From contig NZ_LUFH02000004.1 in NCBI RefSeq assembly GCF_001586785.1, positions 1-64,000 of the forward strand: DNA of 64,000 bases, read 5' to 3'. Below are positions 1-7,138 of this stretch, in pieces. Position 1 is the first letter of the stretch, and the number at the start of each line of letters is the position of its first letter. This DNA is from Sphaerospermopsis aphanizomenoides BCCUSP55 (GTDB lineage Bacteria > Cyanobacteriota > Cyanobacteriia > Cyanobacteriales > Nostocaceae). Both the position numbers and the translations under genes were made by a program. The notes beneath the pieces are model-generated. The model did no database searches and was not told the origin of the DNA. It saw only the letters and a list, made by a program, of their open reading frames with translations.

Positions 1-86
1 CCCTGCCCCCTGCCCCTGCTCCCATGCTCCTCTGCTCCCCTGCTCCCTGCCCCCTGCTCCCCTGCTCCCCCGCTCCCCTGCCTCCT
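1..86. repeat. C-rich short tandem repeat
   Basis: Degenerate tandem units of the type CCCCTGCTC run to the 3' end of the pyruvate-kinase-like gene. No gene is visible in it. It is one of many low-complexity arrays in this window and belongs to the same class as the AGGCAGGGG units near 1651-1695 and 14441-14480. Confidence 0.8.
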
Positions 87-90
87 TCCG

Positions 91-1605
91 TTACCAAGAA
101 TGTAAAGCCCGCAATTGAGGAGTTTTCTTCATTTGATGGGCTTGCATTCTGGTGAGGACATCATCCAAAATTCCCACTGCTTCGACAATATGGGGTCCTT
201 TATTTAACATCACACATTCTGCCCTTTCTGCCATTGCGGCATCGGTCATTTCTGCCCGTGATGGCATTCCCTGTTTGACGAGATTTTCTAATACTTGAGT
301 TGCCCAAATTACGGGTATGTGGGCAGCTTCACATAACCACAGTATTTCTTCTTGAATTTCTGCCAATCTTTGATAACCAATTTCAATGGCTAAATCTCCT
401 CTAGCGATCATAATTCCCAAGGGTTGTTTACCGGCTGCTTGGACAATTAACTCTGGCAAATTGCTGACGGCTAAAGGAGTTTCTATTTTGGCAACTATGG
501 CTGGGATAGGATAATTTTCTGGTAATCTTGCTGCTAATTCTGTTTGCAAAAGTTCAATATCTTCTGGTGTCTGCACATAAGAATAGCCGATGATGTCAAT
601 CATATCGGCGTGGGCAGTAATAAAATCTAAATCTTGTTTGTCTTTCTCAGTCAGAGAACTTAAGTGTAAGTCAGTGTAAGGAAAGTTAATGCCTTTATCT
701 GGTAGTAGTTTTTCACCTTTAAGGCGGGTGTGAGTGATTCGTAAATGTACCCCCTCTGGCGTAATTGATTCTACACTCGCACCTATATGACCATCATCAA
801 TCCATACGGTTGTACCAATTTTTAGTTCTTTGAGGACTTGGGGTAAACTACAACTGGCTTGAAAACAGGTAGAACCAATAGTAGTTGGTGCATTGTAGGT
901 CAAAAGCAGAGATTCCCCTTTAAAGATGCGTTTTTTAGGATGGGGGGCGACTGCAAATTGAATCCGGGGTTTGGGTCCGCTTAAATCCATGAGAATTCGA
1001 CAGGAATGTCCTGTTTCTTTTTCTGCCATGCGGACATTAGCAATCATTGCTGACCATTCTTGTGCGGTATCATGGGCGCAGTTAATCCGCACACAGTTAG
1101 TACCTTGGCAAATGAGATCCCGCACAAACTCATAATTGCTGGCGGCTTGACTGGGTAGTGTCACCATAATTCTGACCCGGCGGTTGTGCAGAGTCTGGCC
1201 AAACAAATCTTCTGTGTGTTGTTGAAGTAAGCGATCGCCTTCAAAAAATGCCTCAATGGGAGGATGATTGGTTTCTTGTCCACAAACTGCTGCTAAAGTG
1301 GCAATTACAGCATCTAAATTCGGTAAAACTTTTGCTTCAATTCTCCCTAAAGACGACAAACCCCAAGGCATCAATGCTGCTTGGATGGGTCGTAAATCAT
1401 GTCTTCGCAATGCCATGTAATAGGCCAGGTTAAGACTACTATTAATGAATGCTGGACGTTGAATGCGCGATCGCCACTGATTAAATATTTCCCTACCTTC
1501 TTCATCAACAGACTGACGGAGTTGTTCTAATGTTCTCAGTAAATTAGCAGGATTATGAAGATTCATTCCTGCTAAATCTTTGGTTTGTAGATTAGATAAC
1601 TGCAT
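91..1605 (-). CDS. Pyruvate kinase-like protein, N-extended and lacking the C-terminal domain
   Basis: 504 aa. Residues from about 143 to the end align by eye with the pyruvate kinase barrel: VRINCAH (Arg of the substrate site), MDLSGPKPRI, IVAKIETP (catalytic Lys and metal-binding Glu), ARGDLAIE, and ATQVLE followed by MPSRAEMTDAAMAERA. The family normally continues for about 100-120 residues into an allosteric C-terminal domain; this protein stops just after the barrel. About 140 residues at the N-terminus do not match ordinary pyruvate kinase. It would convert PEP and ADP to pyruvate and ATP if active; loss of the C domain suggests altered regulation. It sits downstream of ppsA on the same strand, which does the opposite reaction. 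The start has no clear Shine-Dalgarno. Confidence 0.85.
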   Translation of the reverse strand: MQLSNLQTKDLAGMNLHNPANLLRTLEQLRQSVDEEGREIFNQWRSRIQRPAFINSSLNLAYYMALRRHDLRPIQAALMPWGLSSLGRIEAKVLPNLDAVIATLAAVCGQETNHPPIEAFFEGDRLLQQHTEDLFGQTLHNRRVRIMVTLPSQAASNYEFVRDLICQGTNCVRINCAHDTAQEWSAMIANVRMAEKETGHSCRILMDLSGPKPRIQFAVAPHPKKRIFKGESLLLTYNAPTTIGSTCFQASCSLPQVLKELKIGTTVWIDDGHIGASVESITPEGVHLRITHTRLKGEKLLPDKGINFPYTDLHLSSLTEKDKQDLDFITAHADMIDIIGYSYVQTPEDIELLQTELAARLPENYPIPAIVAKIETPLAVSNLPELIVQAAGKQPLGIMIARGDLAIEIGYQRLAEIQEEILWLCEAAHIPVIWATQVLENLVKQGMPSRAEMTDAAMAERAECVMLNKGPHIVEAVGILDDVLTRMQAHQMKKTPQLRALHSW

Positions 1606-1617
1606 ATTCGTAATTTG

Positions 1618-1793
1618 TAATAAAGGGAACGGGGAATAGGGAACAGGTAAGAGGCAGGGGAGGCAGGGGAGGCAGGGGAGGCAGGGGAGGCAGAGGGGCA
1701 GGGAGAAAAAAGTTATTTAATTTTGACTTTTGACTTTTGACTTTTGACTTGATTTTGCCCTACACCCTACACCCTACACCCCACACCCCACAG
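1618..1793. repeat. Composite short-tandem-repeat spacer
   Basis: Four repeat classes lie side by side between the PK-like gene and ppsA: GGGAATA-type units, AGGCAGGGG decamers (about 1651-1695), TTTTGAC heptamers (about 1721-1750) and CCCTACA heptamers (about 1758-1792). The sharp class borders show independent arrays laid together rather than one diverged array. Confidence 0.85.
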
Positions 1794-1797
1794 TCAT

Positions 1798-4700
1798 TTA
1801 TTGACCTTGTTCTGCTTTAGCTATTTCCAACAAAGTTTTGAGTACAGAGTCTGGGTTGAGGCTGATTGAATCTATGCCTTCTTCAACTAGGAAGCGGGCG
1901 AATTCTGGATAATCGCTTGGTGCTTGACCGCAGATACCGATTTTGCGATTAAATTGTTTGACTGTGGCGATCGCTTTAGCAATTGTCCGTTTTACAGCTT
2001 CGTTGCGTTCGTCAAACAGATGGGCAACTAACTCAGAATCTCTATCCAAGCCTAAAGTTAATTGTGTCAAGTCGTTAGAACCAATGGAGAAGCCGTCAAA
2101 GACTTGGCTAAATTCGTCTGCTAGTACCACATTACTGGGTAATTCGCACATAACGTAGACTTGCAGTCCGTTTTCACCTTTGACCAAGCCATTTTTTGCC
2201 ATCTCTGCAAGTACCCGTCTTCCTTCTTCGGGAGTGCGGCAGAAGGGAACCATCAAAATCATGTTGGTTAAACCCATTTCCTCTCGTACTCGTTTCATGG
2301 CTTCACATTCTAGGGCGAAACCTTCACGGTAACGAGGATCATAATAGCGGGAAGCACCACGCCAACCAATCATTGGGTTTTCTTCTTTGGGTTCAAATTG
2401 TCTACCACCCAAGAGGTTTGCATATTCATTACTCTTGAAGTCAGACAAACGCACAATTACAGGTTTGGGATAGAATGCTGCGGCAATTGTACCAATACCT
2501 TGTGCCAATTGAGCAATAAAGAATTCGGCTTTATTTTCGTATTGAGAAGTTAACTCAGCAATCTTATATTGTGCTAGTTCGTCTTCTAATTGATCAAAGT
2601 GAAGTAATGCTAAAGGATGGGCTTTGATGTGGTTAGCAATAATAAATTCCATCCGTGCTAAACCTACACCATCATTAGGAATTGCTGTTAAACCTAATGC
2701 TTCTTCTGGGTTGCCCACGTTCATCATAATTTTAGTACGAGTACGAGGCAAGTTTTCTAAAGGTAATTCTTGGACTTCAAAATTTAATAAACCTGCATAA
2801 ACTTTGCCTGTTTCACCTTCAGCACAACTAACGGTAATTTCTTGGCCAGTTTGTAATATTGTCGTGGCATTTCCACAGCCAACAATGGCAGGAATTCCCA
2901 TTTCTCTGGCAATTATCGCCGCGTGACAGTTACAAACAACTACAGGAGTATATTTATCCGTAAACACCAGATAATTATGATGATCGGCAACAGTAATATT
3001 ATAAACTTCAGCGTCTACTGCATCTGCAACTTGAACAACTCGTTGCATCCGAATATCACCTTTTAAAAGGTCTGCAAATTGATTTATTTCACTCAGTTGT
3101 TTATCGGAAACAAGTAAGTTTTTATCTTTTCTTAATTTGATTTTACCTGTTACATTGTCACTAAATAGTTGGTTAGCGGCAAAAAATCTGGTTTGAATAG
3201 TTCGTGGAGTAACATCTCCTTTGACTCGTTGGGTATATTGTAAAATCTGCTCTAATTTTTCTACAATTTGGACATTGTAGATATGGCGATTTTTAGTAAC
3301 TTGAGGAACAGTATTGATTTTCAAACAAGCAATAATCACAGCTTGTAGCAAGTTCTCTTCAGAAATATAGATGTTAATGCGGTTGTTAGCATAGCAACCA
3401 TCACCATCAATTACACCTCCTAAAAAGTGATAGGAAACTTCTGGAGTATTTTCTAAGAGAATTTGAGTAATTTGTTGTTCTTTTTCTTTTAAGTCATAGG
3501 CGATAGCCTTAGAATAAATACGATAAGCTGTAGCTTGTCCTTTTACCTGTTTTCCTCGGATGTAACCTGAAGATACTTCTTTCTCACAAGCAGCAAAAGA
3601 TTTACCATAAATAGCATTCATTTTTTCATTCATAGTAGCGATGAATGCTTGTTTTTCTGGTAAACATTTTTGGATAAACTGGACTTCTCCATGAGTGCGA
3701 CTGGTGTAAATTGAACCGTCTGTGACAATTCCTCCTAGAAGATAAGCTAAATCTGCTTCTTGATTTTTGCTATCACCTAATGTGGGAATATTCTGAGATA
3801 CAAGCAACATTTCTTGATTATCTAACATTTCTTGAATCTCAGTTTTGGTATATTCACCATTCCTAAGATTGACCATTTTATGATCAGGAGTTAACCGCAG
3901 GAAATTATCTCTAACTTTCCCAGTTTGAGATACACTCACACCAATTATTTGAGATGTACGTTTCATTGCATCTATAATTGGTTTCCATTCCATCTGATGG
4001 GTTTTAGTGTTCAGGGCTAAAGTTGATAATCCTTGATATCCTTGTTCATAAATTTGCTGAATGGTCATAAAACCTTGATTGGTGAGAATTTTCGTCTCTC
4101 CATCAAAACAAGTCCTACCACCAGAGTTAGTGACAATGGCACTGGCTTTTTTCATGATTGGTTCCCAATCTGGATCTGTGCGGTTGGTTACTAACACATC
4201 TCCGGCTTGGAAGAGGTTAATTTGAGTTGGGTCAAAAATAACTTTTGCTTTACCTTGACCAATCATTTCACCAACGCTACGACCTGTGAGGAGAACTTCA
4301 CCTTTTTCTTTTAATTGATAGGTGCGGAGGACGTTTTTCGCTTTTTGAGATTGGACTGTTTCTGGTCTAGCTTGGACAATAAATAATTCATTAGTGATAC
4401 CATCTTTTGCCCATTCAATATCCATTGGTGTGTCTATACCACGGACTTGGGAATAATGGTCTTCAATGATGCAAGCCCAGTTTGCTAGTTGTATAATCTC
4501 GTCATTATTGAGAGCAAATTGGTTGCGGTCTGAGGGCAGGACGGAGACGTTTTTAGTTAATTTTGTGCCGCCCACATCATAAACCATTTTAATTTCTTTT
4601 GTTCCCAGACGTTTTTGCAGAATGGGTTTATATCCTTGTTTTAAGGTGGGTTTGAATACTAAATATTCATCTGGGTTAACGGCACCTTGAACGACGTTTT

Positions 4701-5421
4701 CACCTAAACCGTAAGCTGCTGTAATTAATGCCGCATCTTTGAACCCGGTTTCGGTATCAATGGAGAACATGACACCAGAACTAGCCAAATCAGAACGTAC
4801 CATTTTTTGGACACCTACTGACAGTGCCACTTCAAAATGATCGAAACCTCTCAGTTGTCGGTAGGAGATGGCACGGTCGGTAAAAATGGATGCAAAGCAT
4901 TTATGGCAGGATTCGAGTACGCTTTTGAGTCCGTGAACGTTGAGGTAAGTTTCCTGTTGTCCGGCAAAACTAGCATCGGGTAGGTCTTCTGCGGTGGCGC
5001 TAGAACGGACTGCAACGTCGGTATCATGACCGTATTCTTGGCAGAGGGTTTGATAGGATCGGGCGATCGCTTCTTGCAGATCCATCGGAAATGGGGTTTC
5101 TAGCATGAGCGATCGCGCTTGTTGTCCACATTGGCGCAAATTGTCTACATCTTCTACATCTAAATTAGCAAAAATCTTTCTCAGTTTGGTTTCTAAACCT
5201 GCTGTGGTGATGAAATATCTATAAGCATAAGCTGTGGTCGCAAACCCAGTCGGAACCATTACTCCTTGCGGTCGCAACTGCTGAATCATCTCTCCCAAGG
5301 AAGCATTTTTGCCCCCGACAAAGGGAATATCTGCAATGCCAACGGCATTAAAAGGTAGGACTAGTGCTTGTTCTTTGGAGGCTGGGCTATTGGTTTGTTG
5401 ATTGCTTTGTATTTCCAGCAT
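1798..5421 (-). CDS. ppsA: Phosphoenolpyruvate synthase precursor with intein
   Basis: 1207-codon precursor. After removal of the 394-residue intein the protein is 813 aa, the normal PpsA length. It makes PEP from pyruvate and ATP, releasing AMP and phosphate. Order: N-terminal PPDK-type ATP-grasp domain (about 20-370), swivelling phosphohistidine domain split by the intein (GGRT at 434-437, then CHAAIIARE from 832, with His833 the expected phospho-His), and C-terminal PEP-binding barrel (about 960-1200) with NPMIGWRGASRYY, GSNDLTQLTLG and the active-site GICGQAPSD. The start ATG follows a weakly purine-rich stretch. A direct-repeat motif shared with nifJ lies 102-119 bp upstream. Activity depends on protein splicing because the insertion abuts the catalytic His. 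Confidence 0.95.
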   Translation of the reverse strand: MLEIQSNQQTNSPASKEQALVLPFNAVGIADIPFVGGKNASLGEMIQQLRPQGVMVPTGFATTAYAYRYFITTAGLETKLRKIFANLDVEDVDNLRQCGQQARSLMLETPFPMDLQEAIARSYQTLCQEYGHDTDVAVRSSATAEDLPDASFAGQQETYLNVHGLKSVLESCHKCFASIFTDRAISYRQLRGFDHFEVALSVGVQKMVRSDLASSGVMFSIDTETGFKDAALITAAYGLGENVVQGAVNPDEYLVFKPTLKQGYKPILQKRLGTKEIKMVYDVGGTKLTKNVSVLPSDRNQFALNNDEIIQLANWACIIEDHYSQVRGIDTPMDIEWAKDGITNELFIVQARPETVQSQKAKNVLRTYQLKEKGEVLLTGRSVGEMIGQGKAKVIFDPTQINLFQAGDVLVTNRTDPDWEPIMKKASAIVTNSGGRTCFDGETKILTNQGFMTIQQIYEQGYQGLSTLALNTKTHQMEWKPIIDAMKRTSQIIGVSVSQTGKVRDNFLRLTPDHKMVNLRNGEYTKTEIQEMLDNQEMLLVSQNIPTLGDSKNQEADLAYLLGGIVTDGSIYTSRTHGEVQFIQKCLPEKQAFIATMNEKMNAIYGKSFAACEKEVSSGYIRGKQVKGQATAYRIYSKAIAYDLKEKEQQITQILLENTPEVSYHFLGGVIDGDGCYANNRINIYISEENLLQAVIIACLKINTVPQVTKNRHIYNVQIVEKLEQILQYTQRVKGDVTPRTIQTRFFAANQLFSDNVTGKIKLRKDKNLLVSDKQLSEINQFADLLKGDIRMQRVVQVADAVDAEVYNITVADHHNYLVFTDKYTPVVVCNCHAAIIAREMGIPAIVGCGNATTILQTGQEITVSCAEGETGKVYAGLLNFEVQELPLENLPRTRTKIMMNVGNPEEALGLTAIPNDGVGLARMEFIIANHIKAHPLALLHFDQLEDELAQYKIAELTSQYENKAEFFIAQLAQGIGTIAAAFYPKPVIVRLSDFKSNEYANLLGGRQFEPKEENPMIGWRGASRYYDPRYREGFALECEAMKRVREEMGLTNMILMVPFCRTPEEGRRVLAEMAKNGLVKGENGLQVYVMCELPSNVVLADEFSQVFDGFSIGSNDLTQLTLGLDRDSELVAHLFDERNEAVKRTIAKAIATVKQFNRKIGICGQAPSDYPEFARFLVEEGIDSISLNPDSVLKTLLEIAKAEQGQ
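2929..4110 (-). other. Intein with LAGLIDADG endonuclease domain, inserted in PpsA
   Basis: 394 residues, precursor positions 438-831. It starts at Cys1 (CFDGETKILT, block A), has the block B motif T74-x-x-H77 (LTPDHKM), two LAGLIDADG-type motifs (about 121-131, LLGGIVTDG; about 229-238, FLGGVIDGDG), block F (VADHHNYLVF) and ends VVVCN followed by +1 Cys. The terminal Asn and both splice Cys are present. The penultimate residue is Cys, where most inteins have His. The insertion lies one residue before the phospho-His of PpsA, a highly conserved site. Both acidic residues of the endonuclease motifs are kept, so the homing enzyme may be active. Confidence 0.95.
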
Positions 5422-5522
5422 ATTTTAGAATCCTTTAAATTATATCAATATTTAGATCAAGAAGCTTTTAGTAAATCTCTCTGCTTCTGGTTTTCATAAT
5501 TATTTTTATACAACAGAAATTT

Positions 5523-5540
5523 TGAGGAACTTGTGAGGAT
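5523..5540 (+). promoter_or_regulatory. Direct-repeat motif shared by ppsA and nifJ upstream regions
   Basis: Reads TGAGGAACTTGTGAGGAT: TGAGGA twice with an 11-bp period. It is identical over 18 bp to 20916-20933 upstream of nifJ. The spacing of about one helical turn is what OmpR/PhoB-type regulators use, but the binding protein is unknown. Confidence 0.6.
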
Positions 5541-5593
5541 TTAACTTTAAAAAACTTCAAGTACATTAGCTGTTAAATCTTTAACTTACCTTT

Positions 5594-5660
5594 GGGGGTG
5601 AAAATCCCCTGCTTCTACAAGCAGCGGGTTTTGCGTCGGCGTAAAATCCCCGTTGCAAAA
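5594..5660. repeat. Structured region with adjacent hairpins
   Basis: GGGG-TGAAAAT-CCCC (5595-5609) is followed at once by CTGCTT-CTAC-AAGCAG (5609-5624), then by GTTTTGC (5628-5634) with a matching GCAAAAC near 5655-5661. Such clustered hairpins resemble ends of IS200/IS605 elements or a structured RNA. No transposase fragment was found next to them. Confidence 0.4.
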
Positions 5661-5832
5661 CGTAATTCTAAATTCTAAATTCTAAATTCTGCATTCTTTT
5701 AACTTGCACATTCAGGTAGGCAGGGTATCAAAGGAGGATGAAACTAAGATATTAAATTATGTTTAGATATAGTTAGAGTAAATACCTCCTTATTTATTTA
5801 GCAATATTAAGGTATATGTTGAGATGAAAACA

Positions 5833-5850
5833 ATCCTCACGACTTTCTCA
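5833..5850 (-). promoter_or_regulatory. Inverted second copy of the ppsA/nifJ motif
   Basis: On the minus strand it reads TGAGAAAGTCGTGAGGAT, 15 of 18 positions identical to the copy at 5523. The outer, inverted placement is repeated at nifJ (21132-21148). Confidence 0.5.
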
Positions 5851-6186
5851 CATTTATCAGTTAAACTTTAGATATAGCAGGTGACAGGTGACTCTTAGCA
5901 GGTAAACGAGAATTTTAGATTTTAGATTTTAGATTTTAGATTTTAGATTTTAGATTAAAAAAATTTGGTATGGGTCTGGAGTCCTTCAGGACGGAAAAAT
6001 ACTCGCTGCGCTGCTTACGCTTCGCTAACGTCAATCCCAAATCCCAAATTTTCAAGCTCTACACTTGAGGGTGGAGTCAATCCAAAATCCATAGACGCTT
6101 TCTTCGGCTTCCCGAAGGGTAATCGTCAATCCAAAATCGAGGGACTTTAGTTAAAAGGCTTTTATTGTCTACGTTTTATCATCTGT

Positions 6187-6217
6187 TAATGTCCTAACCG
6201 CCTTGTCTACGGCTATA
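6187..6217. repeat. 31-bp dispersed repeat, copy 1
   Basis: Starts AATGTCCTAACCGCCTTG and continues into GCTATATA. It matches 51030-51060 with two differences. It lies about 90 bp before the small zinc-ribbon gene; TTGTCT and TATATA within it could look like promoter boxes, but that is a guess. Confidence 0.65.
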
Positions 6218-6307
6218 TATAAATAAAAAAAAATTTTTTCAATCAGATTGCCTGGTTAATTGACTTCTAGATACGGCAAACACTTTTTATGAAAGGATTT
6301 AATCAGC

Positions 6308-6514
6308 ATGAATAATTACTGTCCTTGTTGCTCCGATTCCCTTTTAAAACATATACGCAGATCTGAAACTTACTGGTTTTGCCGTACTTGTTGGCAAGAA
6401 ATGCCAGTAATTACGCTTAATCTTTCCAGTTCCTTACCAGAAACTATTTTAGCTAAAGTACCCAGAAAAATTCAAGATGCTGATTCATATCCGCGATGTT
6501 CTCTCAAGAGATAG
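6308..6514 (+). CDS. Small zinc-ribbon-like protein
   Basis: 68 aa. The N-terminal half has CPCC (residues 5-8) and FCRTCW (about 24-29), a likely four-Cys metal site, followed by a Gln-Glu-Met-Pro motif and a polar tail. I recall similar short cyanobacterial proteins of unknown function, but no role is established here. GAAAGGA lies about 16 bases before the ATG. It stands alone between ppsA and a convergent DUF4327 gene. Confidence 0.7.
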   Translation: MNNYCPCCSDSLLKHIRRSETYWFCRTCWQEMPVITLNLSSSLPETILAKVPRKIQDADSYPRCSLKR

Positions 6515-6581
6515 TTAGTAACCTATTGCTTGGACAATTAATGTTGGGCGTTGCTAATTACTGACTTAAGTCAATGTTGTT

Positions 6582-6803
6582 TTAATCTTCTGTCCATATT
6601 TCCGACCCAAGCAGGTCAATAATTCGATCTCTGAGTAAATATTCGTTTTTTTCCAGTTCATGTTCAAAATCAGCCCATTCACGATCAGGAATAAATTTAC
6701 AAAGGGTATAAATTGGCTGTTGACGGTTAACAAGTCCTTTTCTAGCAAGTTGACTTGCTTCTTCCTTGATAACCTCGATGTCGTATTTGATAGCAGTATC
6801 CAT
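6582..6803 (-). CDS. DUF4327 family protein
   Basis: 73 aa. The pattern IKEEASQLARKGLVNRQQPIYTLC followed by an acidic W-containing segment and LLRDRIIDLLG is that of the small cyanobacterial DUF4327 family, whose function is unknown. Length fits the family. The overlapping frame at 6566-6748 is a shadow. It converges on the zinc-ribbon gene with about 65 bp between them. Confidence 0.8.
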   Translation of the reverse strand: MDTAIKYDIEVIKEEASQLARKGLVNRQQPIYTLCKFIPDREWADFEHELEKNEYLLRDRIIDLLGSEIWTED

Positions 6804-7138
6804 AGCTTGTTACCTCGTTATTTATCAAGGAATTAAGAAACAAAAACAAATTTTTTTTTGCCTCTACTTTAAATTTATCAAAAATTTCGGTAAAGATGTC
6901 AACAATCACAAATTTATCCATCAACAGTGTTAAATAATTTAGCACCCTTTGGGTTATGTGATTTGCATGACAACGAGTTTAATTTTGCAGAAAAGTATCC
7001 GGCTTGTGCAGTTTTGCCCAGATAATACTTTCTGCCAGAGGGCAGTTAAATTCAAAATCCCGTGCGCGTCTACGTTGCTAGGTGAGATATTTTGCTTGCT
7101 GTTGGAATATGAATCTCTTTGCTGAAAAGTATTTAACC
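6804..7138. other. Intergenic, no gene seen
   Basis: AT-rich upstream region of the DUF4327 gene. It contains a short dispersed-repeat piece near 7060-7080. An open frame at 6742-6945 overlaps the DUF4327 start and has no family resemblance. Confidence 0.6.

Larger units (their letters stand above)
5422..6307. other. Upstream region of ppsA: paired regulatory motif, hairpins and repeats; no gene seen
   Basis: Holds the plus-orientation direct-repeat motif at 5523-5540 and its inverted relative at 5833-5850, two adjacent hairpins at 5594-5624, ATTCTAA heptamers (about 5666-5697), ATTTTAG heptamers (about 5911-5957), dispersed extragenic palindrome pieces (about 6000-6130) and a 31-bp dispersed repeat at 6187-6217. 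A 61-codon open frame at 5965-6150 is made of those repeats and is not treated as a gene. Confidence 0.7.

Noticed and set aside
5965-6150. 61-codon plus-strand frame
   Set aside because: Made of dispersed repeat pieces with no start signal and no family-like composition.
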